Under the pieces are notes generated by a model. The model was given only the letters and a program-made list of their open reading frames with translations. It did not search any database and was not told the origin of the DNA. Source: Verrucomicrobiota bacterium (GTDB taxonomy: Bacteria; Verrucomicrobiota; Verrucomicrobiia; Opitutales; UBA953). From it: DNA of 53,406 bases. Positions 46,709 to 53,406 of this stretch are shown piece after piece (the stretch's first letter is position 1; every line of letters starts with the position of its first letter). A program made the translations under genes and the position numbers. The stretch spans positions 1-53,406 of the forward strand of contig JAURFU010000007.1 of NCBI GenBank assembly GCA_030834165.1. Direction: 5' to 3'.

Positions 46709-48079
46709 ATGCGCCTCCCGGCCCTCCTACTCCTGCCCTTGGCGATGGTCGCCCAGACCAAACCCAATGTCCTGCTCATCATGGCGGATGACCTGCGGGA
46801 CTTCGGCGGAGCCTTCACGAAGGAGGTCGTGAAGACCCCGAACCTCGACCGCTTGCGCGCCCGCGGGACGACCTTCGAACGGGCCTATGTCCAATACCCC
46901 GTCTGCAACCCGAGCCGTTGCAGCCTGCTGACCGGCCGCCGCGCCGAACAGACCAGCATCGTGGGGAATGATACGCCCCTGCGACAGAAGATGCCCGACG
47001 TCGTCACGCTCCCGCAGCTCTGCAAGGAAGCCGGATGGCAAACCCACGCGTTCGGAAAGATCACCCACCTAGGCGGCGGCAAGGATGCGGAAGCGAGACA
47101 ACGCTGGATGGACGTGGGCCATTCCTGGCACACGGCTCAGGCCTTTGAGGCGACCAAGGCCGGGCGCAGGCTGCTCGAAGGCCGGGACGTCACCGACGGA
47201 GCTTTGAAATGGTGCGTGTGGGGAGCTGCGGATGGCACCGATGATGATCAGCCGGACGGCCAGATCGCCGCCGCGACCGTGGCGATGATCGAGGAACTCG
47301 GGGACAGGCCTTGGTTCATCGGCTGCGGCTTCATGAAGCCGCACGATCCTTTCATCGCGCCCAAGAAATATTTCGACCTCTATCCGGCCGGAACCTTGCG
47401 GACGTGGCGCGACCCCGCCGACCTCACCCCCGTCCGCAAGGAGAGCGTCGGCTTCGGCGACTACGGCGCCGCCTTCGGCAAGTTCACGAGCACGGAATGG
47501 CAGGAGCTCATGCGCGCCTACTGCGCGGCGACCAGCTACATGGACGCCCAGCTCGGCCGCGTCCTCGACGCTCTCGACCAAAAAAAGATCTGGGATAAGA
47601 CCATCGTCATCTTCGTCGGCGACCATGGTTACCATACGGGCGAGCGCCAGTGGTGGAACAAGAACACCCTCTTCGAGCGCAGCTGCCGTGCGCCGCTCAT
47701 CATCGCGGCGCCTGGAATGAAAGTCGGCCGGACGACCCGCTCGTTGGCCGAGTTCGTCGACCTGTATCCTACGGTCTCCGACCTCTGCGGCCTGCGGATG
47801 CCGCACGCCGGCGCCGGGACGAGCCTGCGCCCGATCCTGACCGACCCTTCCGCCGTCATCAAGGACGCCGCGTTCACCTTGGTATCGCGGGGCCCCAAGC
47901 TCCACGGCCAAAGCATCCGCACCGCCCGCTGGCGCTTCATCCGCTGGAGCGACGGACAGACCGAACTCTACGATCACGACGTGGACCCGGAAGAGTCGCA
48001 CAACGTGGCCGACCGGCATGCGCCGGTAGTTCAAGAACTTACCACCCGCCTCCGATCCTTGCCTGAACTGACGCCATGA
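46709..48079 (+). CDS. Sulfatase (S1), iduronate-2-sulfatase-like
   Basis: 456 residues with a signal peptide (LPALLLLPLAMVAQ). NVLLIMADDLR, formylglycine motif CNPSR (C66) in VQYPVCNPSRCSLLTGRR, FMKPHDPF and GDHGYHTGERQWWNK are the marks of iduronate-2-sulfatase-type enzymes (S1_7). It removes sulfate from a uronic acid or similar residue. It begins 3 bp after the first sulfatase and its end overlaps the third gene (ATGA), so the three are one transcript. Confidence 0.94.
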   Translation: MRLPALLLLPLAMVAQTKPNVLLIMADDLRDFGGAFTKEVVKTPNLDRLRARGTTFERAYVQYPVCNPSRCSLLTGRRAEQTSIVGNDTPLRQKMPDVVTLPQLCKEAGWQTHAFGKITHLGGGKDAEARQRWMDVGHSWHTAQAFEATKAGRRLLEGRDVTDGALKWCVWGAADGTDDDQPDGQIAAATVAMIEELGDRPWFIGCGFMKPHDPFIAPKKYFDLYPAGTLRTWRDPADLTPVRKESVGFGDYGAAFGKFTSTEWQELMRAYCAATSYMDAQLGRVLDALDQKKIWDKTIVIFVGDHGYHTGERQWWNKNTLFERSCRAPLIIAAPGMKVGRTTRSLAEFVDLYPTVSDLCGLRMPHAGAGTSLRPILTDPSAVIKDAAFTLVSRGPKLHGQSIRTARWRFIRWSDGQTELYDHDVDPEESHNVADRHAPVVQELTTRLRSLPELTP

Positions 48080-49728
48080 GACTCATCCTCGGATACTTCG
48101 CCACCTTGCTCTTCGCCGCCGCGGCCTCCGCCGCCGACGCCGAACGCCCGAACATCCTCTTCTTCTTCGCCGATGATTGGGGCCGCTTCGCTCGCATCTA
48201 TGCCGAGCACGGCCGGACGGTCGGACCCAACGGACTGCTGAAAACGCCCCATCTTGATCACCTCGCGAAGTCCGGCGTGCTCTTCCGCAACGCCCACGTC
48301 AACGCCCCCTCCTGCACGCCCTGCCGCAGCTCCTTGCTCTCCGGCCAGCATTTCTGGCGCACGGGACGCGGCGCCATCCTGCAAGGCGCGGTCTGGGACG
48401 AGACCATCCCCACCTACCCGCTGCTGCTCCGCGACGCCGGGTACCACCTCGGCAAATCCTACAAGGTCTGGAGTCCGGGCTCTCCGGCCGACGCTCCCTA
48501 TGGCGGGCAGAAACATGCTTACGAAAAAGCCGGACGGGCGTTCAATAACTTCTCCGAAAACGCGACCGAGCTCGTGGCGAAAGGCGCCACCGTCGAAGCG
48601 GCCCGCGCCAAGCTCATGGATGAGGTCCGCGGTAATTTCCAGGCGATGCTCGCCGCCAAGCCCGCCGGTCAGCCCTTCGCCTACTGGTTCGGGCCGACGA
48701 ACACGCACCGCGCCTGGGTCCGCGGCAGCGGGAAGAAACTCTGGGACATCGATCCGGACGCGCTCAAGGGCAAGCTCCCCGCCTTCCTGCCGGACGTCCC
48801 GGTGGTCCGCGAAGACCTCGCCGACTACCTCGGCGAAGCGCAGGCCCTCGACGCCGCGCTGGGCGTGCTGCTCGCGGAACTCGAGCGTACCGGCGAACTC
48901 TCCCGGACGCTGATCGCCGTGAGCGGCGACCATGGCGCCCCCGGCTTCCCGCACGGTAAGTGCAACCTCTACGGCTTCGGCACCGGCGTCACGCTCATCC
49001 TCTCCGGTCCCGGCATCAAGGGCGGACGCGTCGTGGACGACATGGTCAGCCTGCCCGACCTGGCGCCGACCTTCCTCGAAGCCGGCGGCGTGAAGCCGCC
49101 CGCGGTGATGACCGGTCGTTCGCTCTGGAACGTGCTCCGTTCCGAACGTCAAGGGCTCGTCGATCCGTCGCGCACGTGGGTCGTCGCCGGCCGCGAACGT
49201 CATGTCGAGATCGCCCGCCCGGATTACACGCCCTACCCGCAGCGCGTGCTGCGCACCCTCGACCACGCCCTCATCGTCAATTTCAAGCCCGAGCGCTGGC
49301 CCCTCGGCGATCCCTACCGGCTGGATGGGAAAGACGAGCCGACCTTCGACGAGGTCGCCAAGACGACCTTCGTGACCCTGCCCGACGATGATGCCGGCCC
49401 GACCAAGGCTTGGTTCGTCGGCGCGCGCAAATCCCCGGAATGGTCGGCGCTGTTCGACAAGTTCTACGGCCGCCGACCGATGTTCGAGCTCTACGATCTC
49501 CGCAAAGATCCGGACGAGATGAACAACGTCGCCGAGGATCCTGCCTATGCGGCCATCCGCAAGGAGATGACCGACCGCCTCTTCACGATCCTCCGCGAGA
49601 CCGGCGACCCACGCATGACCGACGACGGTAAGTATTTCGAGACCCCGCCCCTCGCCGGCCCTCTGCCTAAGCAGGAACAGAAACGTCTGCCCGGCGGCCA
49701 GCCGGTCAAGAAGGCCAAGAAGAAGTAA
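48076..49728 (+). CDS. Sulfatase (S1) with CTPCR active-site motif
   Basis: 550 residues with a signal peptide (FATLLFAAAASAA). NILFFFADDWG, then APSCTPCRSSLLSGQ: the formylglycine Cys is C80, with Cys at the position more often Ser, a variant common in this phylum. SGDHGAPGFPHGKCNLYGFG holds further metal and sulfate contacts. The C-terminus is Lys-rich. Overlaps the preceding sulfatase by 4 bp. Three different sulfatases in a row suggest stepwise desulfation of one complex polysaccharide. Confidence 0.92.
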   Translation: MRLILGYFATLLFAAAASAADAERPNILFFFADDWGRFARIYAEHGRTVGPNGLLKTPHLDHLAKSGVLFRNAHVNAPSCTPCRSSLLSGQHFWRTGRGAILQGAVWDETIPTYPLLLRDAGYHLGKSYKVWSPGSPADAPYGGQKHAYEKAGRAFNNFSENATELVAKGATVEAARAKLMDEVRGNFQAMLAAKPAGQPFAYWFGPTNTHRAWVRGSGKKLWDIDPDALKGKLPAFLPDVPVVREDLADYLGEAQALDAALGVLLAELERTGELSRTLIAVSGDHGAPGFPHGKCNLYGFGTGVTLILSGPGIKGGRVVDDMVSLPDLAPTFLEAGGVKPPAVMTGRSLWNVLRSERQGLVDPSRTWVVAGRERHVEIARPDYTPYPQRVLRTLDHALIVNFKPERWPLGDPYRLDGKDEPTFDEVAKTTFVTLPDDDAGPTKAWFVGARKSPEWSALFDKFYGRRPMFELYDLRKDPDEMNNVAEDPAYAAIRKEMTDRLFTILRETGDPRMTDDGKYFETPPLAGPLPKQEQKRLPGGQPVKKAKKK

Positions 49729-49734
49729 GCGTGT

Positions 49735-49763
49735 TAGAGTATTGAGTCTGGAGTATCGAGTAT
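49735..49763. repeat. Dispersed 29-bp repeat, copy 2
   Basis: Second copy of the element at 32673-32701 (one mismatch), 6 bp after the third sulfatase stop and just before the other repeat at 49775. Confidence 0.6.
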
Positions 49764-49774
49764 CGGGGTTAATA

Positions 49775-49800
49775 GGTAGGGACAGCACCACGTGCTGTCC
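49775..49800. repeat. REP-like dispersed palindromic repeat, copy 2
   Basis: Contains the hairpin GGACAGCAC-CAC-GTGCTGTCC (partly). Inverted relative to 29097-29122, with 24 of 26 positions matching. The rest of the gap to 49940 shows no gene; it is AT-rich near 49880-49915. Confidence 0.6.
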
Positions 49801-49940
49801 TCAACCTTGGAAAGACCATCCCAACGGAGCCTTATTCATGGCACCCCTCAGATCCTAATGGGACGAATAATCACGCCCACTTGCATATAACTAGCATTTA
49901 TAAAGTTGGCGAGCTTAGCGGGAGATGTCAGCATATCCCC

Positions 49941-50429
49941 ATGACAAAGCTAGCGAACTTCTGGCGAAACCATCGGCTCGGGATGTTCTACGGCGCCTTG
50001 TGGGCCTTCGCCCCGATGCTCATCCTGGAGAGGATTCCGCTAGGCAATTATTACAGCGACCCCGACGACTTCAAACAACTGCCTTTCGATTGGCTTGCTT
50101 GCTTGGTCATGCTGGCCGCCAGCCTGCCGACCGGCGTCCTCGTGACCTGGCTTTTCCGCCGTTGGCTTAAGGACATCCGCGCATCGCGGCTTTGGCTCTG
50201 GAGTCCGCTGGCCCTGCTGATCGGCACCACGCTCTACGGCTTGCTCTACTCTCAGTTCGGCTGGGTCTTCCTCAAGACGAGCGAAACGTGGGGCGAACTG
50301 ACCCTAGGCAGCCTCATCGTCCATCCGGCGATGTCGTTCTTCTCGCTCTTCGCCATCGTGCTGATCCCCCTGGCCGGCCTGAACACCTGGCACCTATGGC
50401 GCAGGGTCAACGATAGTCCGTGCGACTGA
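49941..50429 (+). CDS. Integral membrane protein, unknown function
   Basis: 162 residues from ATG 49941; the frame opens at a TTG at 49881, but the Lys/Arg-rich start MTKLANFWRNHRLG fits. Four membrane helices (about 14-32, 47-70, 82-104, 130-152) with short charged loops. No family or catalytic motif is recognised. It stands alone between the sulfatases and the convergent proC. Confidence 0.65.
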   Translation: MTKLANFWRNHRLGMFYGALWAFAPMLILERIPLGNYYSDPDDFKQLPFDWLACLVMLAASLPTGVLVTWLFRRWLKDIRASRLWLWSPLALLIGTTLYGLLYSQFGWVFLKTSETWGELTLGSLIVHPAMSFFSLFAIVLIPLAGLNTWHLWRRVNDSPCD

Positions 50430-50448
50430 CGCCGCCTCCGGCGGACGC

Positions 50449-51252
50449 TCACTTCTTACCGAGCTCTTCGCCGCGCTTCTTGGCGGCGATGAGGGCGGAG
50501 GCGACGATCTCGCGGAACTTACCGGCTTCCATGGCGTCGAGGCCGGCCTTGGTCGTGCCGCCCGGCGAAGTCACCTGGATGCGGAGGTTCACCGGCGTCT
50601 CGCCGGTAGCGGCGAGCAGCGCGAGCGAGCCGCTGAAGGTCTGACGGACGAGGAGCTTGGCCTGCTCCGGCGTGAAGCCGAGGGCGACGGCGGCCTCTTC
50701 GTAGGCGGCGACGTATTCGAAGAAGAAACCGGGACCGCTGCCGGAGACGGCGGTGACGGCGTCGAACATCGACTCGGGCAGTTCGATCACCGGCCCGAGA
50801 CCGGAGAGGATCGCGTCGACGATCGCGGCGTCGGCGGAGGCCAGGGGCGCGGCCGAACAACGTGCGCTGATGCCCTGGCCGACCGCGCCCGGGGTGTTGG
50901 GCATGGCGCGGGCGATGTTACGGGCGGAGGCGAAGAAAGCGCCGATGGTGGCGAGGCGGGTCCCGGCGAGGATGGAAAGCACGAGCTTACCCTGAGCCAG
51001 GGTAGCATAGGCCTTGTCAAGGTCGGCGAACTGCTGCGGCTTGCAAGCGAGCACGACCGCGTCGGCGCCGGCGAGGAGCTCGGCAGGCGTGGAGGCCACG
51101 CGGACACCGGTGGCCTTGGAAAGGTCGGCGGCGGTCGTATCATTACCGCCGATGACGGTGATGTCGGCCGGAGCGCAGGCGCCCGAGCGGATAAGTCCCT
51201 GCACCATGGCGCCTGCCATGCGTCCGGAACCGATGAAAGCGAGTTTGGGCAT
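50449..51252 (-). CDS. proC: Pyrroline-5-carboxylate reductase
   Basis: 267 residues. The N-terminal NADPH-binding motif is GSGRMAGAM, ACKPQQF follows in the middle, RAMPNTP near 115-120 and the C-terminal dimer domain has AVSGSGPGFFFEY and TSPGGTT, the P5C reductase signature. It makes proline from pyrroline-5-carboxylate. It follows hemL by 2 bp on the same strand, so the two form an operon. Confidence 0.95.
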   Translation of the reverse strand: MPKLAFIGSGRMAGAMVQGLIRSGACAPADITVIGGNDTTAADLSKATGVRVASTPAELLAGADAVVLACKPQQFADLDKAYATLAQGKLVLSILAGTRLATIGAFFASARNIARAMPNTPGAVGQGISARCSAAPLASADAAIVDAILSGLGPVIELPESMFDAVTAVSGSGPGFFFEYVAAYEEAAVALGFTPEQAKLLVRQTFSGSLALLAATGETPVNLRIQVTSPGGTTKAGLDAMEAGKFREIVASALIAAKKRGEELGKK

Positions 51253-51254
51253 GT

Positions 51255-52532
51255 TCAGAGGGCGCGCACGGCGGCGTCGAGGACTTCGCAGGACTTGTCG
51301 ATGTCCTTGCCCTCGTGGGCGGTCGAGATGAAGGCGGTCTCGTAGGGCGAAGGCGCGAGATAGACGCCCTTGTCGAGCGCGTTGCGGAAGACCTTGCGGT
51401 AGAGGTCACCGTTGGAGGCGATGGCCTGGTCGTAGTTACGGACCTTCTCGGTGTTGAAGTAGAGCGAGAACATCGAGCCGACCTGTGGGACCTGCAGCGG
51501 GATGCCCTTGGCCTGCGCGGCGGCGAGCAGCGTATCGCGGACGCGACGGCCGAGGACGTCGAGGCGCGCATACGGGTTCTGGGCCTTCAGCTTGCGGACC
51601 GCGGCGAGGCCGGCGGCCATGGCGAGCGGGTTGCCCGAGAGCGTGCCGGCCTGGTAGACCGGACCGAGCGGCGCGAGCTTGTCCATGATCTCGACCTTGC
51701 CGCCGAAAGCGCCGACCGGAAGGCCGCCGCCGATGATCTTACCCATGCAGACGAGGTCCGGGACGACGTCATGCAGGCCCTGCGTGCCCGCGAGGGAGAG
51801 ACGGAAGCCCGTCATCACTTCGTCGAAGATGAGCACCGTGCCGTGCTTGGTGCAGAGTTCGCGGAGGCCGGCGAGGAAGCCCGCATCCGGGAGGATCAGA
51901 CCGACGTTCGCCGGGAACGGCTCGACGATGAGGCCGGCGATCTGACCCGCATTGGCGTCGAAGAGCGCGGAGAGCGCCGGGAGATTGTTATATTCGGCGA
52001 CGAGCGTGTCGGCCGCGGTGCCGGGGGTGACGCCGGCGGAGTCGGGATTGCCCTGCGTGAGCGCGCCGGAACCGGCCTTCACGAGGAGCGAGTCGACGTG
52101 GCCGTGGTAGCAGCCGGAGAACTTGATGATCTTGTTGCGGCCGGTGTAGCCGCGGGCGAGGCGGATGGCGGACATCGTGGCCTCGGTGCCGCTGTTGGTC
52201 ATGCGGACCTTCTTCACCGCCGGGACGCAGGAAAGGATCAGCTCGGCCATCTCGACCTCGAGCGGGTTCGGGGTGCCGAAGCTCGTGCCGCGGTCGAGGG
52301 CCTCGCGGACCGCCGCGCGGATGTCCGGGTCGTTATGGCCGTGGATGGCCGGACCCCAGGTCAGGACGAAATCCACGAGCTCCTGGTCGTCGGCCGTCGT
52401 CAGACGGGCGCCATTGGCCGACTTCGTGAAGAAGGGGGTGCCGCCGACCGAGCGGAAGGCGCGGACCGGGGAATTGACGCCGCCCGGGATCATCGAGAGG
52501 GCGCGTTGGAAAAGCTGCTCCGAGGTGTTCAC
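51255..52532 (-). CDS. hemL: Glutamate-1-semialdehyde 2,1-aminomutase
   Basis: 425 residues. PLP-dependent class III aminotransferase fold with K265 in [17 protein letters not shown], the same number as in the E. coli enzyme. Further marks are [37 protein letters not shown] and [10 protein letters not shown]. It forms 5-aminolevulinate, the haem precursor, in the C5 pathway. First gene of the hemL-proC operon, whose promoter should lie in the gap after the dnaK terminator. Confidence 0.97.
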   Translation of the reverse strand: MNTSEQLFQRALSMIPGGVNSPVRAFRSVGGTPFFTKSANGARLTTADDQELVDFVLTWGPAIHGHNDPDIRAAVREALDRGTSFGTPNPLEVEMAELILSCVPAVKKVRMTNSGTEATMSAIRLARGYTGRNKIIKFSGCYHGHVDSLLVKAGSGALTQGNPDSAGVTPGTAADTLVAEYNNLPALSALFDANAGQIAGLIVEPFPANVGLILPDAGFLAGLRELCTKHGTVLIFDEVMTGFRLSLAGTQGLHDVVPDLVCMGKIIGGGLPVGAFGGKVEIMDKLAPLGPVYQAGTLSGNPLAMAAGLAAVRKLKAQNPYARLDVLGRRVRDTLLAAAQAKGIPLQVPQVGSMFSLYFNTEKVRNYDQAIASNGDLYRKVFRNALDKGVYLAPSPYETAFISTAHEGKDIDKSCEVLDAAVRAL

Positions 52533-52581
52533 GCCTCCAGACCTAGGGAGTCACCCGAGAGGGGCAAGACGACATGCACAA

Positions 52582-52613
52582 AAAGGGCCGGAGTCGCGTG
52601 ACTCCGGCCCTTT
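52582..52613 (-). terminator. Intrinsic terminator of dnaK
   Basis: Perfect 14-bp stem (52582-52595 with 52600-52613) with a 4-base loop; on the minus strand it runs into TTTTT. It lies 54 bp after the dnaK stop and upstream of hemL, so it separates the two units. Confidence 0.9.
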
Positions 52614-52666
52614 GCTGAGCGGCCTGGCCCTATCCCTGGCCCAAGCCCGGCGCGACCACTTCGCGC

Positions 52667-53406
52667 TTACTTGTTGCCGTCGTCGACGACCTCGAAGTCG
52701 CCGTCGACCACCTTGCCATCCTGGGACTTCTTCTTGCCTTCAGGGGCATCAGGGGCGGGACCCGCGTCGGCCTGCGGCTGTTCGCCAGCGGAAGCCGGGA
52801 CGGTCTGGGCGGCGGCCATGAGCGCGGTCTGGAGGGCCGTGGCGGCCTTCTCGAAGTCCTCGGCGCTGGCGTCGGTCTTCTTGAGGGCTTCCTGGGCTTC
52901 CTTGAGCGCAGCCTCGGCGGAAGCCTTGGCTTCGGCGGGCATCTTCTCGCCGTTGTCGGCGAGGAACTTCTCGGCGGTGAAGACGCCGGCGTCGAGGCGG
53001 TTGCGGGCTTCGGCGAGCTCGCGGACCTTCTTGTCCTCTTCGGCGTGGAGTTCGGCTTCCTTGCGGAGCTTCTCGACCTCGTCCTTGGAGAGACCGGAAG
53101 AGCCCGTGATGGAGATCTTCTGCTCCTTGCCCGAACCCTTGTCGACGGCCGAGACGTGCAGGATGCCGTTGGCGTCGATGTCGAAGGTCACCTCGATCTG
53201 CGGCTCGCCGCGGCGCGCCGGCTTGATGCCGTCGAGCTTGAACGTGCCGAGCTGCTTGTTGTCCTTCGCCATCGGCCGTTCGCCCTGGACGATGACGATG
53301 TCGACGGCCGGCTGGTTGTCGGCGGCGGTGGAGAAGACCTGCGACTTCTTGGTCGGGATGGTGGTATTGCGTTCGATCATCGGCGTGGCGACGCTGCCCA
53401 TGGTCT
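52667..53406 (-). CDS. dnaK: Chaperone DnaK (C-terminal part, cut by window edge)
   Basis: About 246 codons are visible; the ATPase domain lies beyond the right edge. The substrate-binding domain begins [19 protein letters not shown], with GIPPAPRG-like [27 protein letters not shown], then [15 protein letters not shown] and the helical lid. The tail is Ala/Gln/Pro-rich and ends [12 protein letters not shown], which resembles the E. coli ending. Hsp70 binds unfolded chains and works with DnaJ and GrpE. Confidence 0.96.
   Translation of the reverse strand, partial: TMGSVATPMIERNTTIPTKKSQVFSTAADNQPAVDIVIVQGERPMAKDNKQLGTFKLDGIKPARRGEPQIEVTFDIDANGILHVSAVDKGSGKEQKISITGSSGLSKDEVEKLRKEAELHAEEDKKVRELAEARNRLDAGVFTAEKFLADNGEKMPAEAKASAEAALKEAQEALKKTDASAEDFEKAATALQTALMAAAQTVPASAGEQPQADAGPAPDAPEGKKKSQDGKVVDGDFEVVDDGNK

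Noticed and set aside
48031-49791. 586-residue minus-strand frame
   Set aside because: Shadow of the third sulfatase, which has the complete sulfatase motifs.

Overview
The window reads as chromosomal DNA of a free-living, GC-rich bacterium of the Verrucomicrobiota, most likely Opitutae-like. The grounds are high GC in nearly every gene, few clear Shine-Dalgarno sites, and genes typical of that group: DUF1080 lipoprotein, Tat-exported Gfo/Idh/MocA oxidoreductase, DUF6797-type protein with a multihaem cytochrome, and a run of sulfatases. The phylum is an inference from gene content; there is no rRNA here.

Layout. 1-3.3 kb: two tandem NarL-type response regulators (the first cut by the window edge), then a copper locus in which a CopA-like multicopper oxidase carries a CopB-like outer-membrane barrel in the same polypeptide, plus a small metal-binding protein. 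3.3-3.8 kb: YefM/YoeB-like toxin-antitoxin pair. 4-5 kb: YahK-type alcohol dehydrogenase. 5-9.9 kb: three-gene type 1 export operon (ABC, HlyD, TolC) with translationally coupled genes and an ATPase lacking the Walker A lysine. 10-13.8 kb: SGNH hydrolase, Sel1-like protein, a putative alpha/alpha-barrel enzyme and a LysR regulator. 13.9-18.4 kb: SbtA-type transporter, a divergent arsenic locus (aquaporin, ArsC, DUF6428 / ArsR) and a SulP transporter. 18.4-20.8 kb: GH10 xylanase, DinB-like protein and HxlR regulator around a perfect palindrome.

20.8-28 kb is the most mobile-looking part. A CzcCBA-type heavy-metal RND efflux operon and a Cys-rich exported protein lie between a complete tRNA-Ser(GCU) and two displaced copies of that tRNA's 3' end, as expected for an island inserted into the tRNA. 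No integrase is visible.

28-35 kb: DUF3800 protein, an apparently structured intergenic segment with a strong minus-strand terminator, ACT protein, TonB-dependent receptor, gamma-glutamylcyclotransferase-like protein, 3-methyladenine DNA glycosylase I, and a secreted StcE/TagA-like M66 metalloprotease. 35-50 kb: an exported catabolic region with a DUF6797 protein and pentahaem cytochrome, a paralogue of the 11.5-kb enzyme sitting between a cytochrome gene and a duplicated fragment of that gene's 3' end, Gfo/Idh/MocA, DUF1080 x2, and three sulfatases. Together with the xylanase and M66 protease this suggests use of (sulfated) glycans and glycoproteins. 50-53.4 kb: housekeeping genes proC, hemL and the 3' part of dnaK.

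The strongest candidates for novelty are the CopA-CopB fusion, the degenerate ABC exporter, the tRNA-Ser metal island, the StcE-like protease and the structured segment near 28.9 kb.
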